From assembly GCA_024699855.1 (NCBI GenBank), contig JAMPIQ010000002.1:8804001-8868000 (forward strand): 64,000 nucleotides of DNA, in the 5' to 3' direction. The stretch is from Aphelenchoides besseyi. Taxonomy: Eukaryota; Nematoda; Chromadorea; Rhabditida; Aphelenchoididae. Below are positions 46,088 to 58,490 of the stretch, piece after piece. Position numbers and translations under genes: made by a program. Position 1 is the stretch's first letter. Each line of letters starts with the position of its first letter. The notes under the pieces were generated by a model. It saw nothing but the letters and a program-made list of their open reading frames with translations. It did no database searches and was not told where the DNA came from.

Positions 46088-46647
46088 ATTCCTGCTGTTC
46101 GCACTCACTTCTTGACAGACGACTGGTGTGCAATAAACGTTTACACTTCTTTTTACTGCTCATTTATTTAGCTCTTGTTTTTGTTGTGTTGAGCGGGTTT
46201 TCAAGTTAAAGTATCCAATCGAATCTTTTTAACGTTGTTTGCTCTTTGTAATTAGTTCCGCTCTTTAATAAACTTATAATTGGAACCGCGATCGCAAAAT
46301 GAGTCAGAACATCAGTGAGATCACACTAATCGTTCTCAAAGGACAATGTTCAGTCATCGTTGAAGCTGAATCGCGACATATGAATACACCAATCGAACAA
46401 AAACTAAAGCGATCAAAATTGAAGCAAATGCCAAATTAGTAAGTTTGTTGCGTTTACTCACTAATCGCGGGAACACTCAAAGTTTCGAACGTGAAAATGT
46501 TTCGACAATAAATGTCGTACAAAAATCAACAATCGACTATAAAAGCGGAATCAAATCAAGGAAGTTCACGGCTTTCATTCTCATTTGATTTACGTGAGTG
46601 GATTGAGGAAGGAAAGTTTATCAGTTGATTTTCAGATCTTTCGCAGA
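46088..46647. other. Intergenic region
   Basis: Holds the kinase 3' end (AATAAA at 46132) and the upstream region of the mucin-like gene, with a TATA-like CTATAAAAG near 46536. Confidence 0.5.
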
Positions 46648-47500
46648 ATGTTCCATCAACTTACCGTTCTCTCGCTTCTCGTTTGCTGTGCCATGGTCGT
46701 TGCACATTACGGTCGAAGACCGCAACAAAATTATCCCGGTAAGTACGAGGCAAATGTTCGAGCTCATTTTTATTTCAGCACCACAATCGAACAACAACTG
46801 GCAAGCTTCATCTAACAACAACTGGCAAGCTTCATCCAACAACAACAACAACAACTGGCAAGTTCCATCAAACGACTATGGAAGCTGTAAGTCGGGTTGA
46901 TCTTTCACATTGATTTCTGCTTATTAGACGGTGCTCCGATCTATGGCGACTACGAATCCACAACAACTGAGTCGACATCTACGTACGTTCATTCATAACT
47001 CAGAGACGTCATAACGATTTGCAATATCGTCGTACAAACCTCCTTTTACGTTTAGACATCTTCACTTTAAAATTTTGCCTATTTACGTAAAACTAATTTC
47101 TATGACAAGATAGCAAATCGCTATTATTCTACTGAGTTGTGTGATCAATTGGATGTTTAGGGACAGTTCATCAACTTCAACGCCGACAAGTACCAGGTGA
47201 GTTCTGCTCATTGAACAAAGTGAGATTTGAGTTTTAGCACGTCAACCCAAAGCTCGTCGACAAGGTAAGGTGTCGAATTGAACGGTCCATGAACTAAAAT
47301 TCAGCACTCCAAGCTCAACCACTGTTTCGGCCACTGAATCCACGACCACTGGATCCACGACCACTGGATCAACAACCACTGGATCGACCACTACTGGATC
47401 AACGACCACTGGATCCACGACCACTGGATCCACGACCACTGGATCAACGACCACTGGATCCACGACTACTGCATCGTCTACTACCACCGTAGCAGGATAG
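46648..47500 (+). CDS. Small secreted mucin-like protein
   Basis: Exons at 46648-46738, 46779-46886, 46928-46982, about 47161-47195, about 47238-47262 and about 47304-47500, joined in frame. A signal peptide (LTVLSLLVCCAMVVAH) leads to an Asn-rich part with three repeats of NNNWQ(A/V)(S/P)S, then a Thr/Ser region ending in eight STTTG repeats. No cysteine in the mature part. Thr/Ser density suggests heavy O-glycosylation and a role in mucus, cuticle or surface coat; this is inference from composition. Confidence 0.75.
47339..47471 (+). repeat. 15-base minisatellite coding for STTTG
   Basis: About eight to nine copies of TC(C/A)AC(G/A)AC(C/T)ACTGGA in the last exon of the mucin-like gene. Third-codon changes between units show that it is not purely recent. 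Confidence 0.9.
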
Positions 47501-48783
47501 AGCGTCACTCTTTGCGAAATCTCTCAACTGAGAAATTCAAATGTTATTTGGTCAAAAACTTATTTGCAAGAATAAACCCGATTTGCATTTTTGTTGTGAT
47601 TGTTGATTGATCTCGGACGTGTTTTTCACATCGGTTGAATTAACAGACATAAACAGTTTGCTAAGTAAAAGCATAAGCAAACAGCTTAGAGAAGAATTTG
47701 TGCCGGACAGATTAACTGATCGCTTATGTGGCTCATAGTGTTCTGCTGTGAATTTCGCGTTCCGATCAAAACAATCAATCGACTGGAAATAAGTCGAAAG
47801 CATAAACAGCTTGTTGGCCTTTCGGAGACGACAAAACATGTAACTACGAAGGTTTTCAAAAACACAATCAAATTTGAATTTTGTTTTCTTCTCAATGAAA
47901 TGCAAGTTAAATACGCCTACAACAAATCGAGCACTTTCTTGCATTCCATTCGTCTGATTTCCGGTGCATAAGTTCATATAGTGGTATTCAAACTGATCAG
48001 TCTTGTTCCTTTCGCCGAATTGACTTAACGGTCAACAACTTGGTTGTATTACCGTAGATTCTGAGGTTTCCCTTATTGTCGGCAAATAAAACCGGTGAAT
48101 GAAATGTTTGCTTAACAAACTTGAACGTTTTTGTAGTTCGAAATCGATCTCAACTCTAAAAGTTTGTGAAAGTCGTTCTTTTCGATTTTCACCACTCGGA
48201 TAAAAAGCACATGAGTTGAAGTTGTTGTTTGGCATTAAAATACCAAACTGAGATATTGCAATTACTTTCTTCACTTAATCCGCTCTTTAAATTGTTAATA
48301 ATTGCAGAGTGATGCTGGTGATTTCGAACACTCGAATACAATACGTTTGAACACATTTGATCCCAAAGAACTTATGACTTGCGTCACGCATTTTTAAACA
48401 GAATGATCGGGATCAAGTTTTCAGTGTGCGAACCCTTTCCAATAGAAGTTGAACTCGACGGTTGCAGCGGCGAGATTAAATAGAACGGACTCGAAATTGT
48501 CCAGTCATATTGCGGCTTGTTCGGTTACTAATTGTTGTGCTTTTGTTGATCCTTTATGCGGATGTGCGCAGTGAATCATTTTGAAATCTAAGAGCAAGCA
48601 AATGATTAGAGATTGAAAAATTGATGTTGAGCTCGAACAAGATCTTTTCGTTTCATCGCTCAATTAATTTCTCTTTTACCCTACAGTTCCTGAATTTGAG
48701 CAGTTTAGCGTGAGATTGTTTTCTTCGATAATGCGTTTTGCGTAATTAGAACCTTAACAGTTTACTGTCGATTTAGATATCCG
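47501..48783. other. Intergenic region
   Basis: AAATAAACC-type polyadenylation sequence near 47570, then AT-rich sequence with short ORFs on both strands and no domain. Confidence 0.4.
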
Positions 48784-50114
48784 ATGAATAACGGAACCGC
48801 AATTGTACATGCAGCACAAGATGGATATTTCGATCCCGCTTGGCATGGAGTTCTGGCGGTTGTTGTCACTGTTTTGGGATTCGGGACTCTCCATGTACCG
48901 ATTCGAACTTTTCCAGCGGGCGATGGTTCGTACCAGAAACTTCGAATTTGACTCGCTTACTTTTCAGGGTTTTTTGTGCAGTGGGCAATGAGCATCGGAG
49001 CGATATGTGTGGGCTTTTTTATCAACATTTACACCGAATTTCCTCCGTTTGAACCTGTGGCTATGGTCAGTAATCAATCGTTGTGTATGTTTACAGATTT
49101 GGGTTTCAGTTAGGCGGAGCGTGTTGGTGTATTGCTAATTGTATTTCTCAAAGAGTAATTAGCGGACTCGGTCTTGCGGTTGGCTTATTACTTTGGAACT
49201 CAACGAACTGTTTGACTGGATGGTCAGTTGGCAAATTCGGTTTATTTGGTGTGAAGGCAAAACCAGCCGAAAGCGAAATCTTGAACGTTTTGGGATTGGC
49301 GGCCGTTTTATTTGGAAGTTTAATGTTTTCTCTTGTTCGCAAAGTTCCAAGTACGGACGCTTATCGAATTCAACCGCTCAATGATTTGGAAACCAAAATG
49401 GGGGAATGTGGATCAGTTCACAAGAAGAGCATATCGATGCCTGATCTTGTTAAAATTGAAAAAAAAGCTCGTAAAGAACTCAACTTTTTTACACGTCATA
49501 CCGAACGAATTATGTGAGTTGTCATATGATACGAGTGTTAGATTGACATTTGAGGTTTAGTTGTATTTCTTTGGCGTTGATTGCCGGCTTCTTTTATTGT
49601 CTTACACTTGTACCAATTTGGCGAATGGAAGAGAACGCTCAGCTATATCCGAACTCATCGAGAACAGGGCTACCTTACATGTTTAGTCATTTCTTTGGCG
49701 TGTTTTTGACTTCATCGGCAATTTTCATCGTTTACGCCTTATTCAGAAAGAATAAGCCATGTGTTAACGAACAGATCGTCTTGCCATCAATTTTGGGAGG
49801 TACAATTTGGGCGATATCGATGAGTGGATTGGTGATTGCTAACGATATTCTCGGCCAAGTTATCGTTTATCCCATGACTACAACTATTCCCGGTAAATAA
49901 CATCAATACAAAGGAACTTAATTTGAATTTTTCAGGAGCTGTCGCTTCGTTATGGTCTATTTTCTATTTCAAAGAGATTAACGTAAGCCATTTCGAAACT
50001 ATCTTCAATAGTGTTTATTTTCAGTCAAAACGAAATTACATTATTCTTTTGATATCATTCAGTGTCATTGCGATTGGCGCTCTACTCGTCTCTCTTTCTA
50101 AGTTGAAATTATGA
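48784..50114 (+). CDS. TMEM144-type multi-pass membrane protein
   Basis: Starts MNNGTAIVHAAQDG at 48784 and joins over introns of about 42-46 bases to 50114, about 360 residues. Around ten hydrophobic helices are visible. The first contains GFGTLHVPIRTFPAGDG, then FFVQW, LGGACWCIAN, GLGLAVGLLLWNSTNCLTGW and GKFGLFG, which match the TMEM144 family (formerly DUF1632; drug/metabolite-transporter-like fold). A hydrophilic loop of about 70 residues lies in the middle. Family members are predicted carbohydrate or small-solute transporters of uncertain substrate. N-glycosylation site NSS near 49655. Confidence 0.88.
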
Positions 50115-50670
50115 GTTGATGTATCATGGAGACACCTTATGGTTCTTTGTGCAACTACTCAATACTCATTTCATAACTGATATTTCTGTACGTGGATTTC
50201 GTGAGTATTTCCACGGGAAAAGTCAGCTGGATTTGTGTTTTTGACTGTTTTGGGTATTTTATTAACATGAAATGTTACTTGTACATATAGATAATGTTGA
50301 GATAGTCTTGTAATCGTATTCTATTCATTAATACTGTCGATCTTATTAGTCGTTAGATAACTATAGAATTCCTGTATCTCACTCTTTACATGCAATAAAA
50401 CAAATTTACCGAAACTTTGTATACAAAAGACTAGAATATCTATCGAATGATGTCATAAGGAGACTCAACAAAGTACAACGGTTAATCTAACTACTGATAT
50501 TTAACGACAGAAATTGTTTTAATTCTTGTTGGACACATTGATCAACGAGAAGAAGTGGACGAGTTAACTCGACTTGCGATCGTCGAGTTTTCGTGTCAAC
50601 TGTGCGTTCGTTTTGGACGCTCAGTTTTGTTGGAAGATCTGTTGTAGTGACTTTTCAGCAGAAAGTCTAA
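50115..50670. other. Intergenic region
   Basis: AT-rich; holds the 3' end of the TMEM144-type gene (AATAAAAC near 50395) and the CTR9 promoter. No coding structure seen. Confidence 0.5.
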
Positions 50671-53600
50671 ATGGACTATGACGTTGAAAACAGCTACGAG
50701 CTGGAGACAATATGGAAGAGACTATCGGAGATTGTAAGCTTGCCATTTAGATGTTAGTTTTGAGTTTTTAGACGGGACAAACCGCTTCAGAGAAACTTTT
50801 ACCGGACGTTCAGTTTTTGGTCGATGTTCTCGAAGAAGTGGGAGCTTCTTTGCCTGTTCGTATCCTGATAGCGGTGAGTTTACGAACAACTCTTTTGATT
50901 TGCTCTTCAGACTTTTTATTATCGTCGAGATCGAACACAAGACTTCGTGAGCATCTTGTTGAATTCTGCTGATAAAACCGGTGATGATCGTTGTCGACTA
51001 CGAGTTTTCGACATGTTGGCTGCTTTCTACGTCGAAAGTGGTCGTGCCGAATCGGATCCGTCCAAACGAAAGGAATGGTTTGATAAGGCAATGACACACT
51101 ACGCTGCTGGAGATCAGATAATTCGCTTCGAACCGAATCATCTCGTTGGTCGTGCGCATTTCTGTCTACTCCAAAACAAGATCGACGAGGCTGATGCACA
51201 GTTGAATTTTGTCCTCGAACAGCCGGGTGTTGTCGAAGATCTGCGTATTTTAATCCCCGCACTAATTGGAAAGGGAGTGATTCTCTATCAACGTGGCGAT
51301 TTCAAAGCGAGTTTGAGTTGTTTCCGACGATGTCTGAGCACAAGTCCGAGTTGTCCGGCGATTGTTCGTTTGGGCATGGGCTATTGTTTCTCGAAATTGG
51401 GAGCAATTGAGAAAGCAAAGTGAGTTCTCTTCGTTTTTCACTCATTCCGATGTTCAGGATTGCATTTGAGAGAGCAACCGAAATTGATCCCACAAACATT
51501 GATGCTCACGCCGCATTGGCAGTTTTGAGGACGACAAGTCCGCAGGACAGAGATGAAGCGACCGTTGGAGCTCAGACGTTGGCCACTTTGTTTAAACGCG
51601 ATGGCACATATCCCTTGATCCTCAACCATTTGGCCAACCACTTCATCATCAAAAATGTACAGCCATTGACTTCTGCTCATATTGTCTGTTTGTTTCTTTA
51701 GCAATTGAGTGGAGGAAAAGATCAAGCTGCTACGTTGGGAAAAGCGAAGAAATTAGCCGAAAAAGCGTTGACGATGAGTCGAAACGTTCAGACGTTGGGC
51801 GAAAGCAACTTTCACTTGGCGCGTGTTCATCACTCGTTGGGAGAGATTCCGGAAGCACATAGAGTTCGTTCGAATCTCGTTATTTCATTATCTCCACTGT
51901 TTAGCACTACGGTTTGGCTTGTCAACAAAGTTCCTCGAAATTCGTTTTGCCATTCTACGGTTATGCTCAGACTTCTGTTTTGGTTAAAGACCCCGAAGCG
52001 GTTAGTTTTGTCTTGTAATTGTTTTTGATTTGATCGTCTTTAGGCGATTTCTTATTTGGAGAACATTCTCAAGACAAAAACGAACAGCGTCGATGTACTG
52101 AAGATATTGGGTGCTTTATATGCACGTTCTTCTCTTTCCACCGCTACAGATCGATCTTTGAGTGAAGAAAGACGACAAAAAGCTAAGGAACTGTTACAAC
52201 GAGCACATTCGTTAACACCACAGGACCCAGAAATTTTGATTGATTTGGCCGTTCTACTTCAGAAATCAGATCAAACTGTAGGTTCTATTCATAGTTGAGT
52301 TTATTTGCGAAAGTTTAGGCAGCTCTCGAATACTACAATCAAGTAGTGGAACTGCTAAAAGAACTGAAACTGGAGGCTCCGGCTCAGCTCCTCAACAACA
52401 TTGGTGTTCTTCACTACGGACTGAGGAACTACGATCAAGCACGAGCAAGTCAACAGTCTTCCTTTTGGTTCCTATTGCGCCATTTCAGGAATCGTTTTTG
52501 ACATGTCGAAACATTCTGACAACCGTCGGAGTTGAAGATGACAAAAGTAAAGCGGCGATGATCAACTTGTCGTTCAATTTGGCGCGTACAATCGAGAAGT
52601 TAGGTCGCGTGGAAGAAGCCGAAGCCATCTACAAGGCAATCATCCAGAAAGTGCCGAAATACGTTGACGGTTAGTAGGAGCATTTGTTGAGCACAACATG
52701 ATTGTAAGCTTTAGCTCATTTCCGTTTGGGTTGCATGCACTTCACTCAACAGGAAATGATAAAAGCGGAGGCTTGTTTCAAAGAGGTCATTGGTGTGGAT
52801 TCCAATAATCCCGATCCGTGGATTATGTTGGGGAACATCAATTTCGAAAACAACGAGTTGGGCGCCGCACAGAAGAAGTATGATCAGGCTCTGAAGCTGC
52901 GAGACTCCAAAAACGATCCCTCAGCTTTGGTTTGTATGGGAAATATCTGGCTCAAAATGCTGTTCAATCCGAATAGACAGCGCAAAGACGACGAGAAGAA
53001 TCAGAATCGAGCGGTGGAGTTCTTCTTGAAGGCTCTTAAAGTCAATCCGGGAAACGTGTTTGCTGCTCATGGCGCAGGTAACTCACGACTTCCTATTCGA
53101 TGACAATCTTCAGGTTGTGTTCTGGCACAGAAGGCCGAATTCTCGAACGCACTGGATGTTTTCGGACAAGTGAGGGAGAATGTTTCGGACTATTCAGATG
53201 TCTGGCTGAACATCGCGAATGTTCGTCTCGATATCGGTCATTGTGCGCAAGCGGCAACTATGTACGAAAAGTTTCTACATCGATTTCCTGTTCGCGATCT
53301 TGTCGATCTGTTCACTAACACCGCATTCGCTCTATTTCGTCTCAACGATTATCAGAGGTCGCTGGATTGGATCGATCGAGTAAGCAGACAATCAGCCCAT
53401 TATTTCTCATTGTTATTTGCAGGCATTGAACGAAGATCCCACAAACTACCTTTCGCATTACAATCATGCGTTCGTTTCGATGCAGTTCGCCAGCAGTGTG
53501 CTGAGTAATGAGAACTCGAAATTGGACGACGTTAAGTACGCTATCGAGTGTTTGAATAGTGCCGAGCAAATGTTCCACGATATCTCCGAGTTGCCGGTCG

Positions 53601-54630
53601 AACAAATCCAACCTTATCGCTATTTGAGTCGAACACAATGCAAAGAGTTGGCGAGCAAATGCACCGATTTGTTGCGACAATCTCAACAGTTCGTCGAAAG
53701 GGCGATGGTAAGAACGAAAGTGGTCTCTTGATTCGACTGCTATTTCAGAAAGCGGACGTCGAAGAACGAGAGCGTTTGAATCGACAGGCAACTCATCGAC
53801 GAGCATTGGCAGAAGAACAACACCTCAAAATGCTGGTCGAACAGGAGATCGAGAAGAAGAGGTTGGACGAGTTGAAGTTGAATCGACGTGCCTACATGGT
53901 CAAAATGAAAGAAGCTCTGAAACCGGTGGAAGTTCAAGAAGAACCGCAGCAGAAACGAGCTGCCGCTACAAGTGGTGGACGCAAAAGGAAACGCGCTCAC
54001 GCCGTCGACTCCGATGGTTTTGTCAACGATTCGGATGAGAACGAATCGAATCGGGCAATACGAAAGAAGAGAAAGGTTAGTGAAGATTCTGGAGTTGTTA
54101 GAACGCGCGAGTTTAGGCCTTGGATGCAAAACAAAATCGAAAAAAAGATCGAGATTTCATAGACGACGGAAACTCGGATGATGGAAAGTCACGTCGAAGA
54201 AAGAAAAAGAAGGAAGAGGTTTTGGATGACGAGAGCGGACGTAAAGCAAAAGGTGAGATGAAAATCAAAAGTTTGGTGACCATTGGAGGTTTCAGTGAAA
54301 TCCAAGGCAATCATCGAATCGGACTCATCTTCGAGTTCTTCTGATTCCGATGACGAAAACCCGTCGGCTTCGAAAAGTGCACTGGGAACTTTGCAGGCGC
54401 CAATCACCGCCAACATTTTCGGGTCTGATGACGAAGAAGACGAAGAAACAAAACCGCAACTCAAGAAACAAGTCGAGTCTTCTGCATCAGACGACGATTC
54501 CGACAACGACAACCAACGGGCCACCATAGCGAAAGCTGCTGCTCAACTGGAGATCTCAAGTGACAGTGAAGAAGAAGGAAACAACAAAACACAATCGTCC
54601 TCGAGCAGCAGTGAGAGTGATGACGATTAG
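50671..54630 (+). CDS. ctr9: CTR9, TPR subunit of the Paf1 transcription elongation complex
   Basis: Many exons with short introns; about 1,100 residues. It begins MDYDVENSYELETIW and continues with tetratricopeptide repeats through about 53700. Signature stretches include NHLVGRAHFCLL, PAIVRLGMGYCFSKLG, SSSKFVLPFYGYAQ, NNIGVLHY, NPDPWIMLGNI, VCMGNIWL, FAAHGAG and VSDYSDVWLNIANV, all in the order of animal CTR9. A charged coiled-coil (53750-53950) and an acidic Ser/Asp/Glu tail ending at 54630 follow, as in other CTR9 proteins. CTR9 scaffolds Paf1C on RNA polymerase II and promotes histone H2B ubiquitination and H3 methylation. AATAAA at 54677-54682 marks the 3' end. Confidence 0.95.
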
Positions 54631-54888
54631 TTTGTATTTGTTTTGTAGTCTTTTATAACCGCCCTTGTTGTTATGCAATAAAATTGCAATTGTTTATCTT
54701 AGACAATAACTTTAGTTTACAAATGAACAACTACAACTTAATTGGTTAGCAATGAGTATCAGCATCTGACAACTTTGAGACTCGACCTTCACGTCGTTCG
54801 AAATTGCCGCGCGAAAAGATCTCAATCGTCTTGACTAACCAGTACATGTTACAAAATTGACTTTTTCTTTTCGTGCTGTTAACTCGAA

Positions 54889-55273
54889 ATGCAAATCTCG
54901 TACTTTTTGTTTGTAATATTGGCTGTAAAAGTGGTTCTCATCGTTTCTATCACTTGTTCATCTGGTTAGTACACGTAAAACTTGAAGTCTGCATTTGCTT
55001 TAGATTCATATTGTCCAGCTGGCTGGTCTATCCTAAGACGAACGGACGGCTCGGCAACAACTTGTGATCCAACAGACCGCGAACGTGCTAAATGTCCGAA
55101 GCCACATATGTGCATTGCTTCCAAATGCGGACTGAAGTTTTGTTGTGCCAACGACAGTGAGTTTTAATCTTATATAGGAATTTATGGTCCTTACAGAAAT
55201 ATTGAGCAAATTAACGGAGGAGAGCGAAGAGAATGAGATGAACGAGGACCATGTAAACGATGTTGAGCTGTGA
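54889..55273 (+). CDS. Small secreted Cys-rich protein (lustrin/EB-like module)
   Basis: Exons 54889-54964, 55004-55156 and 55197-55273 give 101 residues. A signal peptide (MQISYFLFVILAVKVVLIVS) is followed by one Cys-rich module: YCPAGW ... TTC ... AKCPKPHMC ... KCGLKFCC. The CP-G...C...CP-x3-C...CC spacing is like the module in the Kunitz protein at 38046-38159. The acidic C-terminal tail (EESEENEMNEDHVND) is unusual for such peptides. Extracellular; function unknown. CTR9 ends 260 bases upstream on the same strand. Confidence 0.82.
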
Positions 55274-56571
55274 AAACTGTCAATGAATTTGATGGTTGTG
55301 TTTTTTTGGATTTTCAATAAAATTGGATATGGATTTTGTGCAGAGTAATAGCGAACCGCCGACGGAACTCGGTCTGCATAAAAGAGCGTTTGTTTGCCCA
55401 GTTGTCCATAATGTTCGTTCATCGATCTTACCCGCAAGGATGAGTGATTCACCACAAGAACTCCGTACAATTCATTCGCTCAATAAACTTCATGGTTTCA
55501 ATAACAAGAAACTACTTTTATTTGAATATCTTCTTGACTATTGGATTATTCCAAAATAGTGATTATGATGAAAGCTTTTTCTATCTCTTTCAATCTTATG
55601 CTTGTCGAACAATTTGATCAGTTTAATAGCGCTATCTGATCGTTTCTTTTTACCAGACTACTGCCAATTGACTGTGATCGGTTTTGAGTTGAAATATTTG
55701 CTGAAGCAAATGAGCACGATTGCCAGGCTACGTACTAATTACCGTTGAAAAATACGAATTGAGGGTCGCACGACTACCGACCACATGAGAATTGGAAAAG
55801 AGCTCACGTTTTTCTTATTAACTCCGGGCAAGTTCTTTTGGTCTTTGAAATTTCGTGTCTGACAGTAAACTCGTGGTCTACGGAGGGCAGTTAGTCAATT
55901 TAGTTCCCATGACCCAATTATGGCCGGAAAATAGAATTCTTAATAAACGGTTTTAAAGTATCAAAGCAAGTGGTTTTGTTCATTAACCGCCGAACTTTTG
56001 TTTGCATTTGGCGAAAGTTTTGTGATTGGAGCTCCCGGGACTGAAGAAGTATAACACAATTCGATTGAAACGTTGCATAAGCAAATAGTTATGGGTTTAG
56101 CAAAGAAATTAAAATTGTTTCTGAACTCATTGGTATTGAACCAATTTTTGATCTTTACATCAACTCGCATTTAGCGGGCGTTTAGAAAACACTATCTCAC
56201 GAGTCGTGTTTACACTAAATATTTTAAGTTACAAACACTCGGTTTGATGAAAAAAAGTGCTTTTTTGTTAAAGTTCTGATCAAACAAATTAACCAGAAAC
56301 CGTTAGAAAAAATCAATAGAAATGTAAAATCTTTTCGTTTAGACGCAATCGTGTATATCCTCTTTCCAGAGTTCATGGAGACTTTTATTGACAGAAAGAA
56401 GGTACTTATAGTTGTATTTGTTCTAAGTGTATAACTTTGTTCTGTACTCAAAACTCTTACTGATCACTACGTTTATTTGAAATGTTATTTTGTTGTTCGA
56501 CCGAATTGATTTTGAGATTCGTGGATCACACAAGTAGCCAGCGAACTCAAAATGTCAGTTTTTGTAACTCG
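55274..56571. other. Intergenic region
   Basis: AT-rich with an ORF at 55296-55559 that overlaps the 3' end of the Cys-rich gene and has no domain. No other coding signal. Confidence 0.4.
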
Positions 56572-56784
56572 GTAGTATGTAAATGCCATTTCTGGAACGC
56601 TCCAACTGTTCCAGTGTCCCTGATTTTGCTGCCTGCATTTGACCAAGTTTTGGTTCTTTTGTAAGCCTAAGCTCAACACAAATTCGAAAGTTCGTTCTTT
56701 AAGCCTGAGTTTTGTTCAGAAACCAATTCAACAAAAAGTCGAAAATTTGTGCAAACCCAACCGCTTCCCGAACAATTTTTGAGT
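56572..56784 (+). repeat. Left arm of the 213-base inverted repeat
   Basis: Matches the reverse complement of 61940-62152 from GTAGTATG to TTTTTGAGT; similarity stops abruptly on both sides. Confidence 0.9.
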
Positions 56785-56862
56785 TTTTTAATACGCGAAG
56801 CATATTGGAAACAAGGAAGCTCCTCCCGCCAGAGTGTAAGTTTACTTTCGGACTGTACAATT

Positions 56863-56946
56863 TGCGGGACCAAGGATTTGAACCAGCGACTTGAAGGCGA
56901 GCCCTACCTTCCAGTCAATAGCGTCCATCACTTGGCTACAACCGCT
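56863..56946 (-). ncRNA. tRNA-like sequence, probably a tRNA pseudogene or tRNA-derived repeat
   Basis: Read on the minus strand, GCGGTTGTAGCCAAGTGATGG opens the stretch and contains an A-box-like TAGCCAAGTGATGG; 30-odd bases later comes a B-box-like GGTTCAAATCC. Length about 84 bases with a long variable region would fit a Ser/Leu-type tRNA. The acceptor stem pairs only at GCGG/CCGC, and the T stem is poorly paired, so it is unlikely to be functional. Confidence 0.35.
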
Positions 56947-58179
56947 GCATTTCCATCACTTGAGGCAATGAAATTGATTAAGCGATCTTCAACGATGCGT
57001 TTCTGAAGTTGATCAAACTGCATGGCGGTTTGTGTCTAGAGACGGGTCGTTTACGCGTTGAATCCTTCATTGTGAAGCTACATGTCTTTGATACCAATCA
57101 TTGAGTTTAATTTGGGCGAAAAAGTTTAGCAAAATTCAACCGACACATTTTTGAGACACCAATGAGAATGCCCGACTCTTAAACCATTTATCGATATCAA
57201 CCAAAAATCAAGTATTATTAGAGAAATTTGTTTGCGTTTCTTTTACTTCCTTAACGTACAAGCCCAAATCGCCAGTCACTTGAGCGTTGTACATTTTTTC
57301 ATCCTTCTCAACATCCAAATCTCGAAATCTGGTCTCATCTTGTTGCTTCAGAAAGGTTTTCAGTTCGGTGATCAAACCGTGTGCAGTGTCGACTTTTTCC
57401 AGGAAGTTTTACGTCTCCGTCAACCATGTCCTTGCCAAATGCCAAAAGTTGTCTCTGCAAAAGAATTCGAATGTTTAAGAGAACAATGAACTCAGTCAAA
57501 CACCATCGACTCTTGATACGCGCTGCTCAAAGCGATAGCCTGTTCAATCTGAACCACATCCTACCAAAAAATTATAATCGTTTTTGGACAAGTAGTATTT
57601 TCAAAGTTGCATGTCGTATTGCGAGAGTCGATTGTATTCGTTTGAAGCGCGGTGTAACTAAATTTTCGAGTGTAACACTCCTTTGCTACTACCTACCTCG
57701 GGAGACTTTCAAAAAGCTGTCGTGCTTTCGCGGACCAGGCAATCTTTGAATTATATTTCTGGAACAAATTGTTCGCTGAAACTAGGCGCTTGATTCCTTT
57801 GTGATAAAAGTCCACAATTGCGACCTGTTTTGACTCCTTGCACTGCCCACAATTCTTTCCATGAAGACCGTCAATGTTCAATCAGTTGAAGAAGATGAAG
57901 CTGCACCAAAGCGTCGCTACTAGGCTCTATCTGTGTTCACCTCATAAATAAACCACACCACAATAAGAGTTCGAGAAAATATACACGGGCTCAATAATTT
58001 ACTCCAGATTTTGAACCCGAAATAAAATTCTGAAATCACAAAGCTCATTTTTTTCGAAATAATGCACCTCCTGCGGCATCTAAATTCTATACATTTTTTG
58101 GCCAAATGGTGACGCGCGGGATTTGTTGCACCCGGGGGTAAAGGTTCGATCTCGTTCGCTGATACGACAATAGCTAGGA

Positions 58180-58490
58180 TAGGGGCGACAAAAACAAATG
58201 GGCAACCGTATTTGGACAACGAACTATTGGGAAAATATTCGTCGACGAGACAAATTGAATCGTTCATCTTGCCTACCCTGATTTACAAGAAATGTTTTGC
58301 GAGGGGTGCTTTGCACGATCATTACACCTTATTGTTGTTAGATCTCAAATGGAAAAAGCGAGTTTACTACGTCGATTGTTTTTGTAAGGCCGTTGAAATA
58401 AACTGTGCGATTCAATTAATGAGCTCAACTTTTGATGTAGTTGTTCTTGGGAAGCAAGTGTTCCGTTGTGGGTTATGTTCAGTTGAATAA
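58180..58490 (+). pseudogene. Possible Ulp1-like (C48) cysteine protease remnant
   Basis: The frame beginning before 58203 reads YLDNELLGKY, then after about 35 residues HDHYTLLLLDLKWKKRVYYVD, and later RCGLC. This order resembles Ulp1-type proteases: a WLxDE-like start, the catalytic His in HW/HY followed by a strand with YxxD, then the CG of the nucleophile region. Such domains occur both in SUMO proteases and in several large DNA transposons. No start codon or upstream exons, and the Cys region is degenerate. Homology is a tentative reading by eye. Confidence 0.35.

Noticed and set aside
46797..46862. Array of AAC-rich repeats considered as a CRISPR or satellite array
   Set aside because: They are in-frame NNNWQ coding repeats within one exon of the mucin-like gene. 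There are no spacers.
58130..58165. GGTTCGATCTC, a B-box-like sequence
   Set aside because: No A box at the right distance and no acceptor or anticodon stem around it.
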